DNA of 64,000 nt from Mauremys mutica (lineage: Eukaryota; Chordata; Testudines; Geoemydidae). The notes below the pieces were generated by a model. That model worked only from the letters and a program-made list of their open reading frames with translations, was not told the origin of the DNA and did not search any database. The stretch lies in the NCBI RefSeq assembly GCF_020497125.1, contig NC_059080.1, forward strand, positions 45,697,563-45,761,562, written 5' to 3'. A program made the translations under genes and the position numbers. Shown here one piece after another: positions 24,101 through 32,671 of this stretch; position 1 is the first letter of the stretch, and the number at the start of each line of letters is the position of its first letter.

Positions 24101-25935
24101 AGTACACACGCCCTGCCCCGCTCCCCTGAACTGCTGCTCCCTCGGCCTGCCTGGTTCAAATGCCTTACCCCACTCCCCCATCCTGCCATCCCTCTGCCTG
24201 CCCAGTTCACATGGCCAGCCCCCTCTCCTGGCCTGCTGCCCCCTCGGCCTGCCTGGTTCACATATCTTGCCCCACTTCCCCGACCAGTCTCCTCCTGCCC
24301 AATTCAAACACCCTGCCCCACTCCCACAACCTACCAGCTCCCTGCCTGTCTGGTACACACGTGCTGCCCCACTCCCCTGACCAGCCTGCCCCCTGCCTGC
24401 CCAGTACACAGGCCCTGTCCTGCTACCCATGCCTGCCTTGTACACACACCCTGCCCCACTCCCCTGACCAGCCTGCCCCCTGCCTGCCCAGTACACAGGC
24501 CCTGTCCTGCTACCCATGCCTGCCTTGTACACACACCCTGCCCCACTCCTGCATCCTGCCAGCTGTCTGCCTACATGGTACCCATGCCCTGCCACACTGT
24601 CCTGACCAGTCTGCCATCTGTTTCCCCAGTACACAGGCCCTGCCCCGCTACCCCTGCCTGCCAGCCCCCGCCTGCCTGCCTGGTACACATCATGCCCTGC
24701 CCTTCTCCCCTGACCAGCCTGCCATCTGCTTGCCCAGTACACAGACCCTGACCCCGCTACCAGCTCCCCAGACCAGCCTGCGCCCTGTCTGCCCAGTAGA
24801 AGCCCTGCCCCATTCCCCCATCCTGCCAGCCTGGTACACGCACGCTGCCCCATTCCCCCATCCTACCAGCCCCCTGCCTGTCTAGTTCACACGCCCTGTC
24901 CCACTCCCCCAACCTGCCAGCCCCCTGCCTGCCCAGTACACACGTCCTGCCCCGCTCTCCCAAACTGCCAGCCCTGCCTGCTTGGTTCACACACCCTTCC
25001 CTACTCCCTTGACCAGCCTGCCATCTGCTTCCCCAGTACACAGGCCCTGCGCCGCTACCCCTGCCTACCCAGTAAACACATCCTGCCCCACTCCCCAATC
25101 CTGCCAACCCAGGACTCATACCCTGGTCAGCTCCCTCAACCTGCTGCCGCCGTGGCCTGCGCAGTTCACGCACCCTGCCCTGCTCCTCTCCTTTAGCCCG
25201 CCCTACCCCCTAGCCTGGGGGAGGTGGCTATGGCATGCTTTTGGATTCTCTATTTCAGTGTCTCCTCCCATACCTGCAGCCAGGGTGGGCTATGGATCAG
25301 GCCTCAAAGCCCTCTTCAGTGCCCCCCAAGTCCCCTGTGGGCAACCCCAGACCCCAACCGGTGAATGGAAGGCAATAGGTCCCAGCATGGGGCACCATCC
25401 TGCTGCTGCTGCCAGCCTGGTAGGCGGGATATGTCATCTCTGGGCACGGGGCCCTCTCTTAGCCAGCCACCTGCCCCAGCAGTCTCCAAAACGCCAGCAT
25501 CCTGGCTGGATTGGACTCGCAGTTTTGCCTGGGGTGAGAGCTGTTTCCCATGGGGGGGGCTGGATTCTGACCAAGGGGCAGGCAGATAGTTGGCTAGAAA
25601 TCTAGCAGGGCTTTTAAGCCAGTGTTTTCCTAGCTGCATTTGCTAATGTGCTGCTGTGCTTCACATGCCGCTGAGCCCTAGAACTCAATCCTGCACACTC
25701 CACATAGACCGCTGAGGGAGGCTGGGGTGCAAGGATTGCAGGACTGGAGCCCATGTTCATCAGTAATAAAAATGTCTGATGTTCCCCTGTGGTTCAGAGA
25801 CGCTTTGTGTATTTGTCAGATGCGCGTTTATTCAACTTTGTCCGCTCTTCTTTTATTCAGGATCTGGGGATAACAAAGGTGGGCCATATGAAGAGGATTC
25901 TCCAGGGAATTAAAGACATCAGCAGCCATCCCTAG
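92..25935 (+). CDS. DGKK: Type II diacylglycerol kinase, 3' 14 exons (DGKK-like, 5' partial)
   Basis: Fourteen GT-AG exons join in a single frame (524 codons including stop, plus two bases of a split codon at the 5' end): 92-193, 1400-1499, 3120-3227, 5281-5377, 6312-6419, 7572-7685, 9120-9254, 9877-10043, 10297-10414, 13447-13533, 16283-16402, 18223-18334, 21083-21213, 25861-25935. The product would phosphorylate diacylglycerol to phosphatidic acid at membranes. Visible parts in order are a Ser/Thr-rich linker, the accessory catalytic half ([43 protein letters not shown]), a helical linker, and a SAM domain ending [14 protein letters not shown]. The PH, C1 and first catalytic domains lie upstream of the window. 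The family (delta/eta/kappa) is certain from sequence. Kappa is chosen because CCNB3 is the tail-to-tail neighbour, as in human; the delta and eta genes have different neighbours. Splice phases are consistent and there is no internal stop, so the gene looks functional. Confidence 0.85.
194..1399. other. Intron of the DGKK-like gene, no recognised element
   Basis: Intron between exons A and B. Apart from the splice sites I see no repeat, RNA gene or conserved ORF here; the short ORFs lack any domain. Confidence 0.5.
1400..1499 (+). CDS. DGKK: DGKK-like exon B (Ser/Thr-rich linker)
   Basis: Acceptor ccag and donor gtgagt. It encodes a polar segment with [20 protein letters not shown]. It joins exon A through a split glycine codon and exon C through a split isoleucine codon. 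Confidence 0.8.
1560..1660 (-). repeat. Degenerate MIR-like SINE remnant
   Basis: Contains the diagnostic reverse-orientation MIR core: ccccatttgacacagg, then gagaactgaggccca and a gacttgcc block. Diverged and short. Confidence 0.45.
2767..2805. other. Short inverted repeat (hairpin)
   Basis: Arms taataatagc and gctattatta of 10 bases flank a GC-rich loop of about 15 bases inside an intron. No function assigned. Confidence 0.4.
3120..3227 (+). CDS. DGKK: DGKK-like exon C (start of accessory catalytic domain)
   Basis: Preceded by a pyrimidine tract and ttcag, followed by gtaggc. It encodes [19 protein letters not shown], the hallmark opening of the diacylglycerol kinase accessory domain, nearly invariant among type II members. 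Confidence 0.92.
3411..3690. mobile_element. Non-autonomous hAT-like MITE
   Basis: The left end (caggtctacac) is inverted at the right end (gtgtagacaaagcc), with a further internal inverted pair. No ORF with transposase similarity. Related ends occur at about 23.56 kb and 60.85 kb. The exact target duplication was not resolved. Confidence 0.55.
3885..3970 (-). repeat. MIR/CORE-like fragment
   Basis: cttgtgaggtaggtaatta followed by atcccattttacaaagg is the typical MIR/CORE 3' block. Fragment only. Confidence 0.4.
4220..4415 (-). repeat. MIR-like tRNA-derived SINE
   Basis: Contains attatccctattctaca, then ggggaaactgaggcacag and, at the far end, tatccactagg, the complement of the tRNA-derived head. 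Nearly full length, in minus orientation within an intron. Confidence 0.6.
4590..4960 (+). repeat. CR1-type LINE 3' remnant
   Basis: aacccgtggaacttgctgcc and the following block match in layout the 3' region of the longer CR1 LINE at 33180-33300 in this window. Too decayed for an ORF. Confidence 0.45.
5095..5210 (-). repeat. CR1 LINE fragment
   Basis: aggaccattgtgatcatg is the same block seen in the CR1 copy near 10880. Short and diverged. Confidence 0.4.
5281..5377 (+). CDS. DGKK: DGKK-like exon D (accessory catalytic domain)
   Basis: It encodes [20 protein letters not shown] and on to EQRVQLE, then gtaatc. The acceptor is a tandem gcagcag (NAGNAG), so one serine codon could be included or skipped at the join with exon C without changing frame. 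Confidence 0.92.
5378..6311. other. Intron, nothing recognised
   Basis: Intron between exons D and E. No repeat family, hairpin or plausible ORF seen. Confidence 0.4.
6312..6419 (+). CDS. DGKK: DGKK-like exon E (accessory catalytic domain)
   Basis: Acceptor tttcag and donor gtgagt, 36 codons. It encodes [18 protein letters not shown] followed by NFWGGTKED, a core block of the accessory catalytic domain. Confidence 0.93.
6690..6850 (+). repeat. MIR-like SINE (plus orientation)
   Basis: Shows the order expected for MIR: tctagtagctagagcagag (tRNA-like head), cctgactccgctactgac, then cctcggtttctctatctgtg. Intronic. Confidence 0.6.
7237..7512. repeat. Imperfect AGAC-rich tandem repeat
   Basis: Dense agacagacacagaga and tgtatagacagac motifs recur with a longer period of very roughly 80-90 bases. 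It ends about 60 bases before exon F and creates long low-complexity ORFs on the minus strand. Confidence 0.75.
7572..7685 (+). CDS. DGKK: DGKK-like exon F (accessory catalytic domain)
   Basis: Acceptor ctgcag and donor gtaaag, 38 codons. It encodes [20 protein letters not shown] and then [13 protein letters not shown], which matches the conserved type II kinase block. Confidence 0.93.
7686..9119. other. Intron, nothing recognised
   Basis: Intron between exons F and G. GC-rich with several chance ORFs on both strands (up to 205 codons), none with a domain I recognise. Confidence 0.4.
9120..9254 (+). CDS. DGKK: DGKK-like exon G (accessory catalytic domain)
   Basis: Acceptor tggcag and donor gtaaga, 45 codons. 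It encodes [19 protein letters not shown] and [15 protein letters not shown], the end of the catalytic accessory domain. Confidence 0.93.
9877..10043 (+). CDS. DGKK: DGKK-like exon H (post-catalytic linker)
   Basis: Acceptor ctgcag and donor gtgagc. It encodes [16 protein letters not shown] followed by a proline/arginine-rich stretch and a glutamine-rich helical segment. The stretch after KQKGE is the least conserved part compared with delta and eta kinases. Confidence 0.88.
10297..10414 (+). CDS. DGKK: DGKK-like exon I (helical linker)
   Basis: Acceptor ctgcag and donor gtgagg. It encodes [18 protein letters not shown], a motif shared by delta and eta kinases between the catalytic and SAM domains. 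Confidence 0.9.
10850..11145 (-). repeat. CR1 LINE 3' fragment
   Basis: Contains gtcagaagggaccattgtga, gaatccaccacgaccctgg and ttggatcttgttagacc in minus-orientation order, typical of reptile CR1 3' ends. Confidence 0.7.
11236..11360 (-). mobile_element. Penelope-like element tail (minus)
   Basis: On the minus strand it reads gtggctagaaagcttgtctc, then accaataaaagatattacc and ccaacactgctac. This is the reptile Penelope 3' tail type that carries hammerhead-like motifs. The hammerhead core is truncated here. Confidence 0.55.
11385..12090 (+). mobile_element. Penelope-like retroelement 3' part with GIY-YIG endonuclease remnant
   Basis: A plus-strand reading frame at 11493-11804 contains [13 protein letters not shown] followed by [15 protein letters not shown]. 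This is the layout of the GIY-YIG endonuclease of Penelope retroelements, but the second motif is damaged. Downstream non-coding sequence carries a degenerate hammerhead-like tail near 12015-12050. The reverse-transcriptase region is absent, so the copy is 5' truncated and inactive. Confidence 0.65.
12667..12970. mobile_element. Non-autonomous DNA element with terminal inverted repeats
   Basis: Begins taaattccctcaaag and ends ttagagggaacattgg, which are inverted imperfect copies. The middle is a C-rich stretch followed by atattggtgcacataac. No coding capacity. Confidence 0.45.
13447..13533 (+). CDS. DGKK: DGKK-like exon J (helical linker)
   Basis: Acceptor ctctcag and donor gtgagt, 29 codons. 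It encodes [20 protein letters not shown], corresponding to the INVKALYNET region of paralogues. Confidence 0.88.
13534..16282. other. Large intron, nothing recognised
   Basis: Intron between exons J and K, 2.7 kb. A poly-C run at 15607-15616 is the only low-complexity feature. Open frames up to 141 codons lack any recognisable domain. Confidence 0.4.
16283..16402 (+). CDS. DGKK: DGKK-like exon K (helical linker)
   Basis: It encodes [20 protein letters not shown] in 40 codons, with donor gtgggt. The acceptor is again a tandem gcagcag, so the first glutamine may be optional. Confidence 0.87.
17631..17963. mobile_element. hAT (Charlie-like) MITE with 8-bp target duplication
   Basis: Ends are cagggattctcaaac and, inverted, gtttgagaactgctg. 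Flanks are ttctatcc (17623-17630) and ttctaacc (17964-17971), an 8-bp target duplication with one mismatch, as expected for hAT. 333 bp, non-coding. Confidence 0.75.
18223..18334 (+). CDS. DGKK: DGKK-like exon L (basic linker before SAM)
   Basis: Acceptor accag and donor gtaaac. It encodes a serine cluster followed by a lysine-rich segment containing [16 protein letters not shown]. This corresponds to the basic linker before the SAM domain in delta and eta kinases. Confidence 0.85.
19310..19530 (+). repeat. CR1-type LINE 3' end
   Basis: agcacctggcattggcc, then ttggaagacaggatact and gacccagtatggccattc closely parallel the LINE end at 33410-33490. The minisatellite starts about 35 bases after its tail. 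Confidence 0.65.
19560..20045. repeat. 42-bp minisatellite (about 11 copies)
   Basis: Repeat unit of 42 bases, typified by ggggagcgtacggggtgggg followed by ctctgcctcccagcctctc. Copies from about 19600 to 19880 are almost identical and later ones decay. Because 42 is divisible by three, every frame that lacks a stop in one unit stays open through the array. This produces repetitive ORFs of 157-195 codons on both strands that are not genes. Confidence 0.93.
21083..21213 (+). CDS. DGKK: DGKK-like exon M (SAM domain, first part)
   Basis: Acceptor gctag and donor gtactt. It encodes [20 protein letters not shown], then [18 protein letters not shown], the first four helices of a sterile alpha motif. 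It joins exon L through a split valine codon. Confidence 0.92.
22200..22559. repeat. C-rich satellite, left block
   Basis: Imperfect repeats of ctgcctgcccagtacacac and cctgccccactcccccatc modules of about 45-50 bases. It is interrupted at 22559 by an inserted LTR-like element and resumes at 24021. Confidence 0.85.
22560..24020. mobile_element. Solo LTR-like element (1461 bp) inserted in satellite
   Basis: Starts TGTGACGAGTTGG and ends CACAGTCACA, giving inverted TGTGAC/GTCACA termini. It is flanked by CCCC on both sides and splits one continuous satellite, so its borders are well fixed. No coding region. A separate palindromic MITE sits inside it. Family unknown to me; a retroviral or other LTR is the most likely reading. 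Confidence 0.6.
23553..23850. mobile_element. Palindrome-rich MITE nested in the LTR-like element
   Basis: Begins ccctggtctacacacag. Contains two perfect inverted repeats: 15-base arms at 23589-23603 and 23609-23623 (spacer gaata) and 21-base arms at 23747-23767 and 23773-23793 (spacer agatc). Several TTCGAA motifs and many CpG sites. It disrupts the surrounding element. Confidence 0.65.
24021..25200. repeat. C-rich satellite, right block
   Basis: Continuation of the left block, with at least one exact higher-order duplication of 87 bases around 24360-24545. Its periodicity and lack of stops give ORFs up to 264 codons rich in Pro, Cys, Gly or Trp, which are artefacts. Confidence 0.88.
25861..25935 (+). 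CDS. DGKK: DGKK-like terminal coding exon (end of SAM)
   Basis: Acceptor attcag. It encodes [20 protein letters not shown], then SSHP and a TAG stop at 25933-25935. This is the last SAM helix. It stops within a few residues of the domain, without the longer tail of mammalian delta or eta. Confidence 0.92.
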   Translation, partial: DLGITKVGHMKRILQGIKDISSHP

Positions 25936-27640
25936 CAAAGCATATAAAGGAAGAAGAATGTGGCAGTGTCGGTGATGGGGAATCTTAACTCTGGATGGGC
26001 CCTCTAGAACCTGAAATCTAGAACAGGCACTCTAGAATGCTAGCAACTTCACAGTCATTCTAGAACTCTAAACACCCAGGCATCTGTTCTTGAGCGTGTT
26101 TGATCGTGATGCAGATGCATCCCATCAGCAAACGGCCCAGAATGGGATGCTGTGGAATCCTTACACTAGAATATTTCTACCACTCTCAAGCGTGCCCCTG
26201 AAGAGTTTACAGTTCCATGTTAGCCAAAGATTGTTGGTCTGCGCGTATTTGCCCTTGATTACCCTTGTGGTTTTGGTTTCTGTGCTTGATGGTTTCAGTT
26301 CAGCAGTTCATTTCCATACGTACCTGCGAGCTAGAAGGAAGGACCAAGCTGTATGTGTGCTGCTGGGTTGCCAGGTTTCCATAGCAGCTGACACATTTAG
26401 TTGGCTATTTCCAGGCTTCAGAGTGAAGGAGACGGAGTTATGTGAGAGCAGGCAGCCAGCAGCAAGTGGTGAGGTGGGAGCAAACTCTATGAAATGGCCA
26501 GATGTTTGAGACTACAGTGCCAGCTGTGACCCATCCAAGGCAGAAAACTTGACACAGTCAAAGGTTACACGTCCCACCTTCAGGGAGGGACAGTGCCTCT
26601 TTGACAGGGCTTTGGGGGAACGAGCACTAGGGCACACCTCGCCAGCACCATGGCTTTTCTAGTCTTCATTTCAAAGCTGTGATACGTTTGGGCTCGTGGC
26701 AGTGTAGCCCATCCCGGAAGAGTATAGTGCATGCTGGGCCACCGTTCCCGCCCGGGTCTCGTCCAAAGGCCGCTCAGAGCAACGAGTGTGTATATTGCTT
26801 TAGTTTGCCAGTTTCCTGCCTATGGAATGTAGCTGGTTCCTCCAACAACCCAGGGGCATATTGGGTTGTCTGCTGAGATGACTGGACACGACGTCCTGAA
26901 CCACTGGCCCTCATTCCTCTTGGCTTAGTTATTTTGAGCCAGAGGTGATGGAGCTCCCTTTATCCTCATGGCAGTACATGGGTAGCATGTTGGTTCCCAC
27001 CTCTGAACACCAAATCTCTTGGGTTCCAGAACCAGAAACCCATCGTAGGCCGTGCTGAGTGTCCCTGACTCCTACTGATCCCAGGGGCATGAGCCTTGCG
27101 AGTCCCACCTGAGATCAGGCCTCCCACCATCCGTCCCACCCAAAGGCAACTCATGTCCCCTGCCACCATTCAGTGCCATTCAAGAGGCTTCTGCGAAGTA
27201 AAAATGGGGAACTTGAGGCTCCTGCTAGACTCAGAGGAGGGGGGGGCTCCTTCCAGGCATCGGGGGGGACCAGTTCATGCAGGCTCGAGAACCTTCTGAC
27301 ATTTCAACATGGCAGCTTTGGAAGTTGATATAGGGAACTACACCACACAAAAAAACAACAACCCAACCTCCCACCCCCGCTCTACTACTGTTGTTCAGCC
27401 ATAAAATGTATTTAAATTCTGTAAATAGTTTCCAAGAAAAGATATTTATTGCAGTGAGATGTAAACCTGTAATTTATTCTGTCCTGAATTGAACTGGACT
27501 GGGTTGGTGCAGCAGGTACTCCAGCCTCTGACAATGACCTGCCACCAGTAGCCGGAGGCCTCTGACCTCTTGCTCACGTTTTGATGTTAAATTGGAAAAA
27601 CTGCCCTGCTCAATGTAATAAAGAGCTACCTCCCAGCTTC
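25936..27640 (+). other. DGKK: 3' UTR of the DGKK-like gene
   Basis: About 1.7 kb follow the TAG stop without splice signals. The distal part is AU-rich (27405-27480, including ATATTTATTG). It ends near an AATAAA signal at 27617-27622; cleavage is inferred about 20 bases later. Confidence 0.65.
27617..27622 (+). terminator. Polyadenylation signal AATAAA of the DGKK-like gene
   Basis: A canonical AATAAA 1.68 kb after the stop codon and the first good one in the 3' UTR. Inferred as the functional signal. Confidence 0.6.
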
Positions 27641-30600
27641 ATTGCCCCAGAACAGTGATACAAAAGGAACAGCCAGGCATAAAGATGGGAGGAAATAATT
27701 TGATTTTCAGAAAATCTTGAAAAACTGGTAAAAAAATTTCCCACCCACTGTGATGTCTTCTGCTCAGCTCTATAACTGACCCACCCCCTGGCCTTTCTGA
27801 GGAGCCAGCGTTAAACCCTCCCACTCACTGAGAAAGGCGAAAAATCACTTCAACTTAAGTCCAAAATGTCAAGCAATCACCTATTGTGGATGTCCAATGT
27901 GAAAGTGATTATTCCAGAGGGGTTAACCGCTCACACCTTCTGCTGACACCTGGTGGTGTGGCAGGGCCCAGCATTTGTGAGAATCAAACTCAGGGTGCTT
28001 CCTGTTGGATACCCAAAAGGAGTGGCCCCTTTTGAAGAGATGAGCCTTCCTATTACCCTGAGACATGCACATGGCACTGGCCCTGCGGTAATGGGTCTGG
28101 GAGGAAATCTAATGCTTTAAGCTTTGTCCTAAAGTTCCTTCAGCCTCGGGGGATGAAACCCAGTCCTTAATGGCTGTGTTTCGCTCTACAGTGGTGTTGA
28201 CACTGGCCCACGGACAGCACTAGCAGCGCAGCCTCAATGCAAAAAGGCGTTTCCTTCCAACTAGCAGCTGGGCTCACCTGGGGCTGCATTTCACCCACTG
28301 GTGCCATGTTCTGCTTAAAAGTGCCACTGTGGCTGCAGGCCAAGCACTGGTGAAGCAACGGGAGAAGGCCAGTGCGGCATGGACTGACCGGGGATACCCA
28401 CCACTGCCATGATCTTTGCATATCACTCCATGGAGGAGCCAGCCACCCTCCAGCAAAGCTGCTGTTAGGACAAAGCATTAAACAGCAGCCATGGACTCTT
28501 GTGCGATGGACCCATGTGGGGAGGGGGAGCTGTGTGTTAAAACTGGATGGCAGTGCACAGCAGTGCAATGAATCACTTATGAATGTATTGTAATATCACT
28601 GCCTGGACCAGCCCTGGTCCCTGCAGAGCAAGTTATAGGACCTGGCTTTGGGGGTTGTCTTGTGGGGGTTGGAGTTGTGCCTCATCATCCACCTTTGTCC
28701 TGCTGTGTGTGCCCTAGCTAGAGCCACCCATCCAGGAGGCTGGGGCAGGTGTCTAGAGAAACAGCCTGCCTGTGCTCTCTGTGGGCTGAACTCTTGTGTG
28801 CTAGCCTGTGATCCAGTGGGTGGTGTGTATAGTGACTGTGACTGTAGGGATAGGGTGGGGGGAGGGTATACATAGGGGTGTGTGTGTTTAAATGACCATT
28901 TTCCCAGAGGTAGCTGCTGCCCTCTAGTCTCCATAGCAGAGGCTGGGCTAGACTGGGCCCAGGGGGAGGGGTAAGAGCCTGGGACGGGAAAGGCCAGAAC
29001 AGTGAGGCTGCTGCAGTGCTCCCTCTGTTCACCATATAATTGGGGGTGGGGGGTCCAATGCTGCCCTTCATGTACTCCCAGGGACAGGGTGTCTCCCTCA
29101 GCTTGGTGCAAACTGAGCATAATGGTGCCAGGTTGGTTGCGATCAGGCCAACCTGGCACCATTCATCTCCTTCCTGCAACGCCCCAAGAGGCAGGGCTGT
29201 AGTGGGAACACCGCCCCACATGCTGCTGTTCCTGCAGCAATCAGTCCCTGCAGAGCTCAGGTCAGCAGGTGCCACCCACGCCTTCAAGACTGCTAAGCAG
29301 GGGCCACCTAATGGCATCACTGCCCAGGAACAGGGTTTAGCCCCGAGGCCAGGAGCAAGCAGAACTTGTCCTAGCCTCCTCACTGCACCAAATTTAGACA
29401 GACAGGAAAGTGGGCTCCCCTCTGATCTCTGACCTCAGCCAGTGGCCCATTACAGCTGATGTGGGCCCTGCTGTGGAAGGCTGGAGTCAGCAGCAGCCTG
29501 TTTATATTAACAGGCCATTTATGTGTACCAGCATCTGGGGTAACTGAACTGGCCAGGTGCTGGCAGCAGCAGCTCCTGCCCTGCTGTGAATTAAGTCATG
29601 CCAGGGAGAGGCTCTATTACAGTGAGACCCAGGATCTCGGCCAAAAGCTGCCAGCCACATGCACTGTTAGGGGGTGTTTGTGAAATCATCTGTGGCCTTA
29701 CGCTGCTGTCCAGTGGTCAGGGGTGGGGTGAGGCAGGTACTGGCCAATGAGGAGCAGAGTGCTAGGAAGCAAGAGTGGAGGCAGCAGTAGGTGACAGGAT
29801 TAGAGATCTCCTCACCACCCCCCCACACACACAAAAATAAGAACACCACCCCTGCCCTTGAGTTTTGCTTGACTATGTCTTAGCCTGTTTGTTATGAGCT
29901 GGCTGAAGGCAGGACTGGAAGGAGGCAGTGGCCTGCAGGGTTTGGTAAATGTAAAAGATTAAAATGATGGAAACATTTGCATGTGGTTTTACTGGTGCAG
30001 CTTGGGCTAGTTGAGGGGACAGACTGGATTCCAGGAGGAGCAGAGAAATTTCATTTCAACTTTCAAATAAGCCACTCAGGATAGCCAACCCCAGCCCTCA
30101 AAACTCGAGCCAGGCCCCCAAAGCATGAGCTCTGCCTAAAACTCACAAAATCTTGGTATAATACATGTTGGGAGTCATTTGCTGCCTGGTCTTTCAGAAG
30201 TCACAGGTTCAAGCTTCTCCCCAGCCCTGATGACTCACTGTGAAAATGAATAGCTGAGATTCCTTTGATCCCCTGACTCCAGGAGCTGGGGCTTTGAGAA
30301 AAAGAAATCACAGCGGTTGTGGCTATTAATGATTATGGTAGGAGCAAGCTAGGCGGCCTCGTCACGGAGGAGGGCAATGTGGGGTTAGCTGCTGTATACA
30401 CATACGCAACAGAAAGATGGAACAGGGCTACCACGGGCCAGATGAGAAAGGGTGCTATTGTCCCTCTGGCCAGAGAAGTGGGGGAGGGGAAGCGACTGGT
30501 AATGTAGAGACCAGTTTACCTCAACCTGAATAACTCCCTGCCCAGCACACACAACAGGCCCAGGGCCTGACCCACAGCCCTTGGACTAACAGCGTTGCTC

Positions 30601-31620
30601 CATTTCATACACATCAGCTAAAGAGAACAGCTTCCCCCTCCCCCAGCACTATGCTGGGAAGCCACCTGCTGATGTGCTGCTCAGGCCTTGGAGGAACAGC
30701 CTGAGTCCAGCCTTGGTGGGTGGGGTGGGGGCTGCCCAGCATTGCACGCAATCAAGCTGACTGAAGTTACCACAGCCTTTAGGTTAGGAAGCATTGGGAT
30801 GTTTGCATTATTGCTCCCCCACCACTGCACTGGGAGAGGCTAGTTGAAGGCCCTAGTTTGGCCCCTCCTAACGCTTCCAGCCATGGTCTAGTTTAGAAAG
30901 AATTCCAGCCACGAGTGAGCCAGGCCCCATCTTACGCCATAACTCTGCCTCCCCCTCCTCCACATGCAGTGCCAGGCTGGCTGCAGCTAGCCCCAGTGGG
31001 AGGGAGCTGGGTTTCCAGTGCCACAAGCCCCATGCAGCCTTAGCAAGCCCTCTGGGAGTTACTCACATGCAGCACCAGGCTGCAAAGCAGGCAGGTTGTT
31101 TTGGGTGCTATGGGGCAGCAGGGATGGAGCTGGATGGGAACAGCATTCAGCCTGCACCCAGCAACAGCTCACGTGGTGCTGCAAGGTGTGGTCATGTGCT
31201 CAGCCCCCAATCGGCCCTGTGCTGAGCTTTTTTGAAAACCCCATCCAGGGCCTGCCCCAGCTGTACCCCATTGTCAGTGAGAGTGATGGAGCAGGTTACA
31301 TATATCCCCAGGTGTGGTCGCAGAGCTACAGCATCCCTCCAATGGTTTCTGTGAGGAGTTGGTCCCCAGTGCACAGCTCTCAGAAGAGTAGTGATGAGCT
31401 GGCACTTGGGGAGGGGGGAGTCAATAAGTTGACCGTAGGCCAAACCCATACCACCAGATGCTTTTGAAGAGACCCCAAAAAATCTTTATTTATTTATTAT
31501 TTTCTCTGGAGTCTGGACCATGACTAGACCTTGATCAAGAACTTTGGACCTTGACAAAAAAATAATTGAATACCCCAGCAGTCAGCACTTCCCATGGTGC
31601 TCTAAAGGGACAGGCAGAGG
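27641..31620. other. Intergenic, no gene recognised
   Basis: Separates the 3' end of the DGKK-like gene from the LINE block. Open frames up to 221 codons (for example minus 28718-29383) lack recognisable domains and splice-consistent partners. A perfect hairpin lies at 29121-29163. Confidence 0.45.
29121..29163. other. Perfect 16-bp inverted repeat
   Basis: Arm aatggtgccaggttgg at 29121-29136 and its exact complement at 29148-29163 surround an 11-base loop. Intergenic, with no evident gene context. Confidence 0.7.
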
Positions 31621-32671
31621 ATAGAAAGGTGATTCCCACTCTGGGACATTCATTTTATGTGACAAATCTGAGGAATTGGCCCAGATTAAGATGGCATTAG
31701 AGGAGGTTTTGGAACAAATAGATAAATTTAGCAATAAGTCACCAGGATCAGATGGTATTCACCCAAGAGTTCTGCAGGCACTCAAACGTGAAACTGCAGA
31801 ATTACTAACTGTGGTTTGCAACCTATCCCTATATCAGCCTCTGTAACACATGACAAGGATAGCTAACATGATGCCACATTTTAGAAAAGGGCCCACAGGT
31901 AATCCTGGCAAGTACAGGCTGGTAAGCCTAACTTCAGGACCAGGCACATTGGCTGAAACTATAGTAAAGAACTGAATTATGAGGGACATGGGCAAATACA
32001 GTATCATGGGGAAGGGTCAAGGAAACTCAAGCCTCATGCAGCTATTAGAATTCTTTGAGGGTGTCAACAAACATGGACAAGGGTGATCTACTGGCTATAG
32101 TGTACTTGGACTTTCAAAAAGTCTTTGACAAGGTCCCTTACCAAAGGCTCTTGAGCTAAGTAAGCAGTCATGGGATAAGAGGGAAGGTTCTCTCATGGAT
32201 CAGTAACTGGTTAAGAGACAAGAAAAAGGGTAGGAATAAATTGTCAGTTTTCAAAATGACGAGAGGTAAATAGCAGGGTCCCCTAAGGATCTGTACCAGG
32301 ACTTGTGCTGTTCAATATATTCATAAATGATTTGGAAAAGGGGGCAAATAGTAAGGTGGCAAAGCTTGCAGATGATATAAAATTACTCAAGATATCCAAA
32401 GCTGACTGCAAAGAATTAGAAAGGGATCTCACAAAACTGGGTGACTGGGCAACAAAAATGGCACCTGAAATTCAGTGTTGATAAATGCAAAGTAATGCAC
32501 ATTGGAAAACATAATCCAAACTATCCATACAAAATGATGGGGTCTAAATTAGCTGTTACCATTCAAGAAAGATCTTGGAGTTATCATGGGTAGTTCTCTG
32601 AAATCTTGTGTTCAATGTGCAGCAGCAGCAACAACAAAAAGCAGCTAAACAATGTTAGAAACTATTAGCAA

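Noticed and set aside
24008..25173. ORFs up to 264 codons rich in Pro/Cys or Gly/Trp
   Set aside because: They lie wholly in the C-rich satellite; periodicity explains the absence of stops.
28718..29383. 221-codon minus-strand ORF
   Set aside because: No recognisable domain, overlapping open frames on both strands, and no supporting splice structure.
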